A model generated the notes under the pieces. The model was not told the DNA's origin. It did no database searches and saw nothing but the letters and a program-made list of their open reading frames with translations. From a virus: a stretch of 64,000 bases of DNA. Shown here in pieces: positions 7,646-15,115 of the stretch. The stretch lies in IMG/VR virus record IMGVR_UViG_3300028590_000011, positions 16,040 to 80,039 of that record. One strand, given 5' to 3'. Position numbers and translations under genes: made by a program. Within the stretch, counting starts at the first letter, position 1, and the number at the start of each line of letters is the position of its first letter.

Positions 7646-8052
7646 TGGTGAGGAGCGCCCACGGCACCAGGTCTGCTGACTTCGTCAAGGAGCAGGGTTG
7701 GCGGGTCGGTGACCGCATCGTCGGTGGTCCGATCATGGGCGGTCCTAACAAAGACAGGGTGGTGGAGGCTGGGTTAACCATCGTGATCACCGCCATCGGC
7801 GAGGAGATGGTGCTCACGAAGACCGTCAAGAGAGAGCCCAGCCCTTATGGCTACCGCGACCGAGAGATGCCCATGACTTTCACGGAGCGCGACTGGGAGA
7901 AGATCGAACCCTTCTCGATCGAGAAGGCGATCCAGGAACTCAACAGACACGGTCGGAACTCGTTGACCGGGCGCGCGATTGATCTGTTGACCGACGTGTT
8001 GCTGGTGCACACAACTACAGAGGAGAGGAAAGAGCCGATATGGCCGAAGTGA
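7645..8052 (+). CDS. hypothetical protein, 135 aa
   Basis: ATG shares a base with the previous stop (TGATG). The N-terminal half is Gly-rich and beta-like (GWRVGDRIVGGPIMGGPNKD); the C-terminal half is helical. No catalytic motif, cysteine pair or membrane segment. It overlaps the next gene by 13 bases. Not recognised. Confidence 0.6.
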   Translation: MVRSAHGTRSADFVKEQGWRVGDRIVGGPIMGGPNKDRVVEAGLTIVITAIGEEMVLTKTVKREPSPYGYRDREMPMTFTERDWEKIEPFSIEKAIQELNRHGRNSLTGRAIDLLTDVLLVHTTTEERKEPIWPK

Positions 8053-8237
8053 CGGAGATGACCGAGGAAGAGCGCCTCGCTGAGTTCGAGACGCTGTGCG
8101 TCGAGTACAAGCTCCAGAAGGATGCGTTGGTGAAGGCGTCCCTGGCCCTCTTGGAGTCCGGAGTGCCGTTCCCCACCGTGCTCCGACTGATGGCTCAGCA
8201 CGGCGCTGTCGACCACGCCCCGAAGGGGATGGCATGA
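8040..8237 (+). CDS. small helical protein, 65 aa
   Basis: ATG at 8040, 13 bases inside the preceding gene and preceded by GAGGAGAGG. Acidic helix-rich protein (MAEVTEMTEEERLAEFETLC) with a Leu/Val hydrophobic middle. Ends in an ATGA overlap with a membrane protein. Function not recognised. Confidence 0.55.
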   Translation: MAEVTEMTEEERLAEFETLCVEYKLQKDALVKASLALLESGVPFPTVLRLMAQHGAVDHAPKGMA

Positions 8238-8425
8238 GTGAGAACACCGCGCTCGCCGTCTACATGACCATGCTCATCCTCACGCTGATCGTCGCTGGCG
8301 TCAGCGCCTTCGCCTACTACAAGAGCAAGGGCGAGATGGGCGGGATCGTGTTCATCCTGGCCGCATGTGCCGCTATCGCGCTGGGTTCGTATCTCATCGA
8401 CGCAGCGGAAAGGGCACTCGCGTGA
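8234..8425 (+). CDS. two-helix membrane protein, 63 aa
   Basis: ATGA overlap. Two hydrophobic helices (VYMTMLILTLIVAGVSAFAY and GIVFILAACAAIALGSYLI) are separated by KSKGEMG. Followed immediately by another tiny membrane protein, so the two may form a complex. No specific family recognised. Confidence 0.6.
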   Translation: MSENTALAVYMTMLILTLIVAGVSAFAYYKSKGEMGGIVFILAACAAIALGSYLIDAAERALA

Positions 8426-8541
8426 TCAACGACATGTTGCAGGTTCTCTGGACCCTGCGCTTCCACATCGGCTTCGGGCTGCTGCTCGTTCTGGGTGGCT
8501 ACCTGTACGCCTGCGGCTCTACCGTGAGGATGGAGGACTGA
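8422..8541 (+). CDS. tiny membrane protein, 39 aa
   Basis: GTG overlaps the previous stop (GTGA). One hydrophobic helix (IGFGLLLVLGGYLYACG) lies between short polar ends. Coupled on both sides, which is the main support. Likely an inner-membrane partner of the preceding 63-aa protein; function unknown. Confidence 0.5.
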   Translation: MINDMLQVLWTLRFHIGFGLLLVLGGYLYACGSTVRMED

Positions 8542-9242
8542 TGGAGGTCCCGGACGGACACTTCAGCTTGCCGATGGCGATGATGTTGGCTCGGTCCAAC
8601 GTCGTCTCTGAGGCTCATGAGATGGACGAGAGGATTCGTCCATTCCCGGAGCAGTACGCCATGGGTCCTGGTTGCTACGGGATCGTGGCGAGTTCCAGGT
8701 CCATGGTCGAGCAGGACTTCACACTCTTGAAGCTGCTCGATCCCGAGGAGCACAAGGACGCCTTCCCGAACTGGGAGGAGCGGTTGCAACGCTCCTACGT
8801 TCTGTGCGAGTGGCTCTCCAACGACGACCCCGAGGGCGACATCGGCTGGTTCAGCCGCGTGAAGCTGGTGGAGATCACCGAGGAACAGTACGCCGAGGTG
8901 AAGACCTGGATCAGGGAAGACGCGCTCCCCGACGAGCCGCCCGACTGGTTGGACGAGGCCTACGCGCTCTACACCGAGCGGCTCTCCAAGATGGCCCCGG
9001 ACGATGTCACCGTGAACGTCCTGTGCGGTGAGTGTGGGTCGCGCAAGGTCGAGATCCACATCTACCACGCCATCCGCAAGGCTGCCCCCGCTGGTCAAGT
9101 CGAGAAGGACGGCAAGACCGTCTTCCTCCCCATGGGTCATCGCGGCTCGTCCGACTGCGTCGCGCAGATCCACCTGCACTGTCAGGACTGCAACGCGCGA
9201 CGCGACCTGGACGACGACGAGATCGGCTTCGACGCCCACTGA
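8541..9242 (+). CDS. hypothetical protein with C-terminal zinc-finger-like cysteines, 233 aa
   Basis: ATG at 8541 overlaps the previous stop (TGATG); the open frame further upstream shadows other genes. Residues about 1-150 are helical and acidic. Near the end are CGEC and CQDC pairs about 45 residues apart, plus histidines (HIYHAIRK, HLHC), suggesting a treble-clef or split ribbon that binds zinc. Last gene before the regulatory island at 9243-9367. Function not recognised. Confidence 0.65.
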   Translation: MEVPDGHFSLPMAMMLARSNVVSEAHEMDERIRPFPEQYAMGPGCYGIVASSRSMVEQDFTLLKLLDPEEHKDAFPNWEERLQRSYVLCEWLSNDDPEGDIGWFSRVKLVEITEEQYAEVKTWIREDALPDEPPDWLDEAYALYTERLSKMAPDDVTVNVLCGECGSRKVEIHIYHAIRKAAPAGQVEKDGKTVFLPMGHRGSSDCVAQIHLHCQDCNARRDLDDDEIGFDAH

Positions 9243-9250
9243 GGGTAGAT

Positions 9251-9274
9251 GTATAGCATGAAATGTGCTATACT
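9251..9274 (+). promoter_or_regulatory. candidate extended -10 promoter over an inverted repeat
   Basis: An 8-bp perfect inverted repeat, GTATAGCA (9251-9258) and TGCTATAC (9266-9273), with a 7-nt spacer. Its right arm is also a good extended -10 element, TGC followed by TATACT (9269-9274). No clear -35 is present 16-18 bp upstream. The symmetry fits an operator overlapping a promoter. The region is conspicuously AT-rich against its surroundings. Confidence 0.5.
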
Positions 9275-9280
9275 TATCAC

Positions 9281-9346
9281 GTCCCTGCGAGAGCTATGCC
9301 TTCGCACACCACAGCCCCAAGCTAACCCGGCTTGGGGCTTTCTTTA
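9281..9346 (+). ncRNA. possible short leader or small RNA
   Basis: If the -10 at 9269 is used, transcription starts near 9281 and meets the terminator at 9313-9346, giving an RNA of about 65 nt. It could form a small hairpin (GCGAG with TTCGC, about 9287-9304) before the terminator stem. It has no convincing reading frame. Either an independent small RNA or an attenuated leader of the 9368 gene; both are inference. Confidence 0.3.
9313..9346 (+). terminator. intrinsic terminator
   Basis: Perfect 10-bp stem (AGCCCCAAGC with GCTTGGGGCT), 7-nt loop, then TTCTTTATG. It is the most canonical terminator of the + arm. It lies downstream of the candidate promoter and only about 20 nt before the next start codon. 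Confidence 0.85.
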
Positions 9347-9367
9347 TGTCGAAAGGAAGTGACAGAC

Positions 9368-10474
9368 ATGGCTACTGCCACTGTCATTGCGGACGGGCCT
9401 CCGATGACGGAGCCCGTTGCGCACAAGAAGTCCTCCAAGGGCTTCTGGCGTTCCATCGGGGACGCCATCTCCAGCGCGGGTCACCGCGCATGGGAGGCCA
9501 TCAAGTTCGGTGGCCGCAAGACCCTGGAGGGTCTGAAGTTCTTGGGTCGTCAGGCCGTCCGTGGAGCGAAGGCATCTGGAAACCTCGCTCTCCGTGGGGT
9601 TGGCTACCTGGGTGCTGGGATCATGTGGCTGGCGCTGACCATCCTGAACGTCGCCACCGCGCTCGTCGTGGGCGTCGTGATGGTGCTGGCCATGATCATC
9701 GTCGGCGTGCTCATGCTCGCCGGTGTCTTGATCGGCAAGGTGATCGACATCCTCGACTACTGGGTGCTCGGCTCCTTCCGTTGGCTCGCTCTCGGGCGAC
9801 CCGCTCCGTTCAATGAGTTCCTCGCGGACCGTCGCGCTGCTGCGCTGGACAAGAACATGATCCGCATCGAGAAGCTCGGCAACTGGGTCATGCGCAAGTT
9901 CAACCTGCCCACCGCAGAGGACTACACGCGACTCCTGGACGACGACATCGTGGTCGAGGACTACGACTACGACCCGGACGACCCGATCCGCATCAAGCAG
10001 CAGCAGGCGCTGGAGGACAAGGTCGCGGTGCGGTTGCAGGAGGACGTGGACAACAAGACCATGTCCTTCCCCGGTGGTCGAGCCCGCATGGTCGACCACG
10101 ACGACCCGTTCGCGGAGGGCACCGACTACACCGCCAGCATCCCGCTGATGCTCGCACCGGAGAACGAGGGCAAGACCTTCATCGAGTACGACTGGACCTC
10201 CTACGTCCACGACCCGGACTTCCCCGTGATGATCGACATCATGGAGAACACCACGATGGTTCCTTCGGAGAAGGCCTACTGGGTGGGTCGCCGGGAGATG
10301 ATCAAGTACTACAAGGACAACCCGGACGGGCTGGACGAGCACGGTCGGGCGTGGGCGGCGGTCTACCACCGCTACCGCAAGCAGACGGCACTGCCCATGA
10401 AGTACATCCGTACCGGCTTCATGGACATGGTGAACGAGCTGAAGGCCGCTCGCCGGTCCGCTGCCTCGGTCTAG
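9368..10474 (+). CDS. membrane protein with large cytoplasmic domain, 368 aa
   Basis: The ATG at 9368 follows AAAGGAAGTGACAGAC; the open frame upstream crosses the terminator and is not used. Residues about 25-80 are amphipathic and basic with repeated Gly and Lys/Arg (WRSIGDAIS, FGGRKTLEGLKFLGR). Residues about 82-128 hold two hydrophobic helices (IMWLALTILNVATALVVGVV and MIIVGVLMLAGVLIG). The remaining 235 residues are soluble and acidic (DDDIVVEDYDYDPDDP). Probably an inner-membrane protein with a cytoplasmic C-domain. No family recognised. Confidence 0.75.
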   Translation: MATATVIADGPPMTEPVAHKKSSKGFWRSIGDAISSAGHRAWEAIKFGGRKTLEGLKFLGRQAVRGAKASGNLALRGVGYLGAGIMWLALTILNVATALVVGVVMVLAMIIVGVLMLAGVLIGKVIDILDYWVLGSFRWLALGRPAPFNEFLADRRAAALDKNMIRIEKLGNWVMRKFNLPTAEDYTRLLDDDIVVEDYDYDPDDPIRIKQQQALEDKVAVRLQEDVDNKTMSFPGGRARMVDHDDPFAEGTDYTASIPLMLAPENEGKTFIEYDWTSYVHDPDFPVMIDIMENTTMVPSEKAYWVGRREMIKYYKDNPDGLDEHGRAWAAVYHRYRKQTALPMKYIRTGFMDMVNELKAARRSAASV

Positions 10475-10480
10475 GCGTTC

Positions 10481-10843
10481 ATGAGGCGATCACCAGTCGA
10501 TCCAGATCTGAAACTCGCGCTGAAGCGCATCGCTCGTGAGCGTCGTGGCTACGAGCAGACGATCTGGATCGGCTTCGACAACCGTGATCACCTCGCCACT
10601 CCTGGACCACCGCTGAATCGGGGGGATCTCATCCTCCTCAACACCACGATGAAGTCGCTTTGCTACAAGGCAGTCATGCAGATCTCGATGCCTGAGGTCG
10701 GCCGGGTCAGGGCTACGACAGTCCTGCTCGGCTCTGGAGAGGCCTTCGCGCTGAACGTGTACGACCGTGGTGAGTACTGGGCTGAACCAGATCAGATGGA
10801 TCTGGTTCAGCTCAGTCAGATCAGACTGTGGATCCCCGAGTGA
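10481..10843 (+). CDS. hypothetical protein, 120 aa
   Basis: Begins six bases after the previous stop, with a weak ribosome-binding site. Basic N-terminus (MRRSPVDPDLKLALKRIARE), then a beta-rich part (RGDLILLNTTMKS, ATTVLLGSGEAFALNVYD). A perfect 13-bp inverted repeat falls inside the last 25 codons. Function not recognised. Confidence 0.6.
   Translation: MRRSPVDPDLKLALKRIARERRGYEQTIWIGFDNRDHLATPGPPLNRGDLILLNTTMKSLCYKAVMQISMPEVGRVRATTVLLGSGEAFALNVYDRGEYWAEPDQMDLVQLSQIRLWIPE
10781..10811. repeat. perfect 13-bp inverted repeat inside a coding region
   Basis: GCTGAACCAGATC and its exact complement, separated by AGATG. It encodes AEPDQMDLVQ near the C-terminus of the preceding gene. There is no following U tract, so it is not a standard terminator; it could be a protein-binding site or an mRNA hairpin. 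Confidence 0.6.
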
Positions 10844-10867
10844 CCCATTCCTGGGCGCGAGGTCCAC

Positions 10868-10906
10868 CAACTTCCCCAACTCAACAACAACCCAACCAAC
10901 AGGAAG
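10868..10906 (+). promoter_or_regulatory. C/A-rich leader with ribosome-binding site
   Basis: Almost G-free stretch containing CCCCAACTCAACAACAACCC and then CAACCAACAGGAAG, resembling the leaders at 3131 and 5242. The ATG at 10913 follows after GAAGAAG. Confidence 0.45.
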
Positions 10907-10912
10907 AAGAAG

Positions 10913-11167
10913 ATGGCAACACTCACTCGTTTCACCGCCGACCTCGTCACCCAGGAGGCGCTCTCCGAGCGTCGGGTCGAGATCATCTCGCGTCAGCTGA
11001 CCGAGTACCTCCACACCCTCATCGTGGAGGACGACGACCGCCCGCACCTGGAGGTCGACAAGAACGCCCACGGCCACGTCCACGACACGGCCGATGGTGA
11101 CCGCTGCGGCTACTGCCTGGAGGAGTCCAGGGACTACCGCAACGGCGACTCCGTCGTCAACGCGTGA
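10913..11167 (+). CDS. hypothetical protein with CxxC and His cluster, 84 aa
   Basis: ATG follows the C/A-rich leader and AGGAAGAAG. The second half has KNAHGHVHDTADGDRCGYCL, combining closely spaced histidines with a CxxC pair, a plausible zinc site. Helical N-terminal half. It sits alone upstream of the AAA+ ATPase and has its own leader, so it may be made in quantity. No family recognised. Confidence 0.65.
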   Translation: MATLTRFTADLVTQEALSERRVEIISRQLTEYLHTLIVEDDDRPHLEVDKNAHGHVHDTADGDRCGYCLEESRDYRNGDSVVNA

Positions 11168-11170
11168 CGA

Positions 11171-11200
11171 CAACCTTCCAACAACACACCACAGAGAGAG
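11171..11200 (+). promoter_or_regulatory. C/A-rich leader of the AAA+ gene
   Basis: CAACCTTCCAACAACACACC then ACAGAGAGAG: another G-poor leader of the type seen at 3131, 5242 and 10868. The purine stretch GAGAGAGA is the likely ribosome-binding site, about 10 nt before the ATG at 11212. Confidence 0.4.
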
Positions 11201-11211
11201 ATCAAGACAAC

Positions 11212-12804
11212 ATGCCTTCCATCGAAGCGAACACGTTCACCGACCGCGTCTCCAAGAAGAGCACCCAGGAGACCCTCGCCAAGCTGCGCGAGATCGGCGG
11301 TGGCAAGATCACCGAGGAGTCGGGGATCAAGTACCACAACGGTCGGGAGATCCTCCTGCCCGAGGGGATGGCCCTGAAGACGGCGGCGAAGCTCGTCACC
11401 GCGCAGGCCGTCTCCATGGAGGAGCAGCACGACTTCACGAAGGTCTTCAAGTACCGGCCTCTGGACGGCGCGTACGCGTTGCAGGAGACCCTCCGTGAGA
11501 TCTTCGGCCTGTCCGGCACGGGCAAGGCCATCCACACGATGTTCGGCAGCCAGCCGCCGCAGTACATCAACGTGGAGATCGGCATCGGCGTCGAGGTCCG
11601 GGTCCCCTGGGGCCACATCGACTTCCCGCCGTTCGAGGGCATGTTCATGACCGGGGCGAGCCACGACCCGGACTACGGCCTGCTCTTCCAGGTGACCTGC
11701 CGCGCACCGAAGAAGTACGAGCCCGAGATCGAGGGCCTCTGGCTCGCGGTCGAGGACACCCTGCGCCGCAAGTCCATCTACAAGGGCAAGGCGATCGTCG
11801 GCGTCGGCCGGGTCACGCGGGAGGGCATGGAGAGCCCGAAGTTCCTCAACCCGTTCGCCGTCGACCCCAACACCGTCGCCTACTCGCAGGACGTGCTCAA
11901 CGCCCTGCGGTCGTCGCTGTGGGGCCCGATCCGCACCGCCGAGCTCCAGCGGGCGGCGGGGCTGAAGCTCAACCGCAAGACCCTGCTGTACGGCACCTTC
12001 GGCACCGGCAAGTCGCTGGCCGGTGCACTCACGTCCCGCGCGGCGGTCAACAACGGCTGGACCTTCATCCAGACCAAGACCGGCGACGAGGACCTGGAGA
12101 AGGTCCTGAAGACCGCCGAGCTCTACGCCCCGGCCGTGGTCTTCATCGAGGACATCGACACGCTCATCGAGTCGGACCCCTCGGAGATGGCCAAGCTGCT
12201 GGAGCTGTTCGACGGCATCGGCAGCAAGGACAAGGAGGTCATGGTGCTGATGACCTCCAACTACATCGAGGCGCTCAGCAAGGGCATGACCCGCGTCGGG
12301 CGCATCGACGCGGCGGTCGAGATCGGTGACCTCGACCAGGGCGCCATCCGCAGGCTCATCTCGAACTCCTTCGAGGACACCGAGCCCTACGACGGCAGCG
12401 TGGACCACGGCATCTTCGAGGCCATGTCCAAGCGCCTCAACACCTCGGACTTCAACGTCAAGAAGGGCAGCCAGCTCTCCGACGACGTGGACTTCGAGAA
12501 GGTCCTGGAGTCCATGAAGGGCTACGAGCCCGCCTTCATCATGGGCACGTTCAACCTGGCGAAGTCCAACGCCATCATCCGCACGGAGTCGCTCAACTTC
12601 GAGCTGACCACCGAGGACTTCGTCCTGGCGGCGGACACCCTCCGCAACCAGCACGACACCCACCAGAACGCGGCGGACCGCCCCGCCGTGGACACCTTCG
12701 GGCAGTCGCAGAAGAAGCTCATCGCGGAGACCGTGGCCGAGCAGCTCCAGGGCCACAAGGTGGACCTCAGCGACGAGGGTCAGCTCATCACCCTCGAAGC
12801 CTGA
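11212..12804 (+). CDS. AAA+ ATPase, 530 aa
   Basis: ATG at 11212 follows GAGAGAGATCAAGACAAC; an in-frame ATG 16 codons upstream lies before this site. The N-terminal 230 residues are a non-catalytic domain with a beta-rich middle. The AAA+ module follows: Walker A GTFGTGKS (261-268), Walker B VVFIEDID (309-316), sensor-1 MTSN (347-350) and the arginine-finger region RVGRID (361-366). The C-terminal 160 residues are helical. It belongs with classic AAA proteins of the CDC48/FtsH clade and should act as a ring that remodels proteins by ATP hydrolysis. Substrate unknown. A terminator follows. The vWA protein at 4498 is a possible partner, since AAA/vWA pairs are known in other systems. Confidence 0.9.
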   Translation: MPSIEANTFTDRVSKKSTQETLAKLREIGGGKITEESGIKYHNGREILLPEGMALKTAAKLVTAQAVSMEEQHDFTKVFKYRPLDGAYALQETLREIFGLSGTGKAIHTMFGSQPPQYINVEIGIGVEVRVPWGHIDFPPFEGMFMTGASHDPDYGLLFQVTCRAPKKYEPEIEGLWLAVEDTLRRKSIYKGKAIVGVGRVTREGMESPKFLNPFAVDPNTVAYSQDVLNALRSSLWGPIRTAELQRAAGLKLNRKTLLYGTFGTGKSLAGALTSRAAVNNGWTFIQTKTGDEDLEKVLKTAELYAPAVVFIEDIDTLIESDPSEMAKLLELFDGIGSKDKEVMVLMTSNYIEALSKGMTRVGRIDAAVEIGDLDQGAIRRLISNSFEDTEPYDGSVDHGIFEAMSKRLNTSDFNVKKGSQLSDDVDFEKVLESMKGYEPAFIMGTFNLAKSNAIIRTESLNFELTTEDFVLAADTLRNQHDTHQNAADRPAVDTFGQSQKKLIAETVAEQLQGHKVDLSDEGQLITLEA

Positions 12805-12842
12805 GGCTTCACCGCAGTACCTGTTGGAAGGGGAAACCTCAT

Positions 12843-12887
12843 TGGGGGCGGGCTTCGGCCTGCCCCCAGTGGGGCCTTTCTGCGTTT
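12843..12887 (+). terminator. intrinsic terminator with UUCG loop
   Basis: TGGGGGCGGGC, loop TTCG, GCCTGCCCCCA (12843-12868; one G-U pair) followed by GGGCCTTTCTGCGTTT (12872-12887). The same 16-nt tail follows the hairpin at 19896. It ends the AAA+ transcript. Confidence 0.85.
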
Positions 12888-12922
12888 ACCCCCAGACCCA
12901 TAACAAGCACATAGGGAGAGTC

Positions 12923-13237
12923 GTGGACGTACCCGAAGCGTTCTACGCGGAGAACCTCATCACCGCCGAGGTGACTGAGGCAGAGATCAACGAGATCTAC
13001 GAGTGGTCTGAAGAGATCATCAAGGATCTGCGCGAAACTGTGTCGCAGGTGTCCGAACTGAAGCCGGACGAGATCGACATGCAGACCATGGCCATCGAGT
13101 GCCTGAAGCTCGGTTTCCTCGCTGGGACTGTGTTCCAACGGGAGAACGGCCCCGCCCGGGTTTCCATCCCGGTGGAGATGTCCCCGGAGGCCGTGACCGC
13201 CTTCATCAACTTCCTCGTGGAGAGGGTCTCGGAATGA
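12923..13237 (+). CDS. small helical protein with GxxxG-like helix, 104 aa
   Basis: GTG at 12923 follows AGGGAGAGTC; the frame is open upstream through the terminator but that part is not coding. Acidic helical protein (VDVPEAFYAENLITAEVTEA) with the segment MAIECLKLGFLAGTVFQ, a small-xxx-small helix also seen in the products at 13377, 15116, 15462 and 15886. Likely one of a family of phage paralogues of unknown function. ATGA coupling to the next gene. Confidence 0.65.
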   Translation: MDVPEAFYAENLITAEVTEAEINEIYEWSEEIIKDLRETVSQVSELKPDEIDMQTMAIECLKLGFLAGTVFQRENGPARVSIPVEMSPEAVTAFINFLVERVSE

Positions 13238-13380
13238 GGGCCATCTGGATTACGGTGACGGCGATGGTGATCCGGTGCATCCGCCGCTTCTTCGCCAACA
13301 CCCCTGCCAACAAGTACGAGCGCATCGTCTTCTCAGCGGTGCGTGACTCAGCAACTGCGTTCGGGAAGGCATACGCATGA
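13234..13380 (+). CDS. small basic protein, 48 aa
   Basis: ATGA overlaps at both ends. The N-terminus has a short hydrophobic stretch (AIWITVTAMVI), then CIRRFFANTPANKYERIVFS. It could be a membrane-associated amphipathic peptide. Support comes from coupling; function not recognised. Confidence 0.5.
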   Translation: MRAIWITVTAMVIRCIRRFFANTPANKYERIVFSAVRDSATAFGKAYA

Positions 13381-14057
13381 GCGAGCTGACGGATCAGATC
13401 GAGAAGGCTCTCGCCAAGCTCTCCGAGATGAACCCAGGCGAGGTGGTCGATGCCACCGACATCAAGGGCGTGACCGACCAGGACACTATGCCTGGGTTCC
13501 AGGAGTACATCTCCAAGGAGAGCATGAAGACGATGCGTCGTCTCTACCGGCGCTTCGCCGGTTCTCCAGAGTTCGAGTCCTCGCAAGAGGCTCTGGACAA
13601 GACCGAGGACGCCTGCATCAAGGAGTTCTCCAAGTTGTGCGCCTCCTCTCTCGCGGACGGCATCCTCGTCGGTCAGGGCAAGATCGGCCCGGTCCGCAAG
13701 GCTGCCTTCTTCAAGAAGACGGGCGAGGTGTTCGACAAGGAGGGCTTCCGCTCGGAGTCCAACCTCTTCGTGCTCAGCGCTCAGGATGAGTTCGACTTCA
13801 ACGAGGCCATCGAGCGGTACTTCCGGATGTCGATCACCGTTATGGCGTCTTCGACCGGCTTCGCTGGCCCGACGTTGACCATGATCTCTGGCCTCGGCCA
13901 GACGCACCACAAGGTCTGGGATCTGTGGTTGCTGGCTGCCAACTCCACCTGCGTGGGGCTCTACGCCTCTGGGTTGATCATCGGCAAGGAGTGGGCCGAA
14001 CAGGATGTCCTCGCGGGCATCATGAGCGCCACGGCTGCGGTGGAGGAGAGCGAGTGA
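13377..14057 (+). CDS. hypothetical protein, 226 aa
   Basis: ATGA overlap with the preceding gene. Mixed alpha/beta protein (start MSELTDQIEKALAKLSEMNP) with no recognised motif. Its last 50 residues include LYASGLIIGKEWAE, the same kind of small-xxx-small helix as in the neighbouring small proteins. Stop overlaps the GTG of the next gene. Probably the longest member of the local paralogue group. Confidence 0.65.
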   Translation: MSELTDQIEKALAKLSEMNPGEVVDATDIKGVTDQDTMPGFQEYISKESMKTMRRLYRRFAGSPEFESSQEALDKTEDACIKEFSKLCASSLADGILVGQGKIGPVRKAAFFKKTGEVFDKEGFRSESNLFVLSAQDEFDFNEAIERYFRMSITVMASSTGFAGPTLTMISGLGQTHHKVWDLWLLAANSTCVGLYASGLIIGKEWAEQDVLAGIMSATAAVEESE

Positions 14058-14296
14058 ACGACACCAACCTCCGCAAGTCGAACGAGATCGGCTACATCGC
14101 CTCGATCACTACCGAGCAGGCGGTGAACTGCGCGCTGAACCTGTGCTCAGCCGCGCTCCGGCACTACAAGGTCGATGAGATCGCGGAGCTGTCGGAGCGG
14201 AAACAACAGAACCTGATCGCCATGGTGAACCGGACGCTGAAGGCGCTCGGCATCAAGGAGATCACCGTCGAATGGAGAGAGGAAGTGTCGGCGTGA
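14054..14296 (+). CDS. hypothetical protein, 80 aa
   Basis: GTG overlaps the previous stop (GTGA). Helical protein (VNDTNLRKSNEIGYIASI) with CALNLCSAALRHYKVDEIAE in the middle and a short strand at the end. No motif recognised. Coupled by GTGA to the next gene. Confidence 0.55.
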   Translation: MNDTNLRKSNEIGYIASITTEQAVNCALNLCSAALRHYKVDEIAELSERKQQNLIAMVNRTLKALGIKEITVEWREEVSA

Positions 14297-15072
14297 GCAG
14301 CTTGTACGCGGCGAGCGAGGACTTCAAGAACGAGATCCGTGCGAGGAAAGAACACTGGGTGCATCAGCACCCTGAAGCAACCGATCTACCCGTCCACGTG
14401 TTCCCCTTTAGGGGAGGAGACCGCGTGGGCGAGGCGCTTCTGGCTGATCCTCACAAGCTCATCGATCTGGCACGGGCCATGGCGTTCGGCACCGCTGCCG
14501 ATGAGATCATTCTCCTCGCGGAGACCTACACCACTCCGCTTCCCGAGAACCCCAAGACAGAGATGCCTTGGGAGTCCGGTGAGCTGGAGTTCATGGCCAA
14601 CGAGTACCCCGAGTCTCTGGAGCAGGGGTGGGTCGCTGAGGCGATCACTGTCATGGCCGTGAACCGCGATGGTGTGGCCTACAACGGGATGTTCCCGTTC
14701 CGAGTCGAAGGTGACACGGTCATCTGGGACGAGGAAGCCGAAGCGGGCACAGAGATCCCGATGGATCAGGTCGCAGGCGCGATGCAGATGCTCATGGAGA
14801 TCATGAACTCCCCGCATCTGGTGCAGGCGCTGGAGAACTCGATCGGCAAGGAGCTGATCGACGCCCTGCTGGGGCCTGATGGGGAGAAGGAGATGGTTGC
14901 ACGCGACTTCGCGACCATCTCCTTCTGCATGGAGCAGGGCCTGGCCGACGCAGCGATGCTGGCGGGCAAGCCTGGCACCGAGCGTGTCGAGCTGATCAAG
15001 AAGCTGATGGAGCAGCCCTCCATCAAGGAGAAGTACAAGGCGGTCGTGATCGACCCCGAGGACAACGAGTAG
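14293..15072 (+). CDS. hypothetical protein, 259 aa
   Basis: GTG at 14293 overlaps the previous stop. Alpha/beta protein with FPFRGGDRVGEALLADPHKL near residue 35 and a helical C-terminal half (QMLMEIMNSPHLVQALENSI). The acidic composition suggests a soluble cytoplasmic protein. No catalytic signature recognised. Its stop codon is inside the left arm of the following terminator stem. Confidence 0.65.
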   Translation: MSSLYAASEDFKNEIRARKEHWVHQHPEATDLPVHVFPFRGGDRVGEALLADPHKLIDLARAMAFGTAADEIILLAETYTTPLPENPKTEMPWESGELEFMANEYPESLEQGWVAEAITVMAVNRDGVAYNGMFPFRVEGDTVIWDEEAEAGTEIPMDQVAGAMQMLMEIMNSPHLVQALENSIGKELIDALLGPDGEKEMVARDFATISFCMEQGLADAAMLAGKPGTERVELIKKLMEQPSIKEKYKAVVIDPEDNE

Positions 15073-15095
15073 CCCGTCTCTGGACGGGCTTTCTT
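15071..15095 (+). terminator. intrinsic terminator
   Basis: Stem AGCCCGTC with GACGGGCT around a 4-nt loop, followed by TTCTTC. It overlaps the stop codon at 15070-15072 and lies about 20 nt before the next start. Confidence 0.8.
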
Positions 15096-15115
15096 CATAT
15101 CTGGATAGGAGAACA

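Noticed and set aside
11134-12756. 540-codon open frame on the - strand
   Set aside because: Antisense to the AAA+ ATPase, whose motifs prove the + frame; the - frame is an Arg/Val/Leu-rich shadow.
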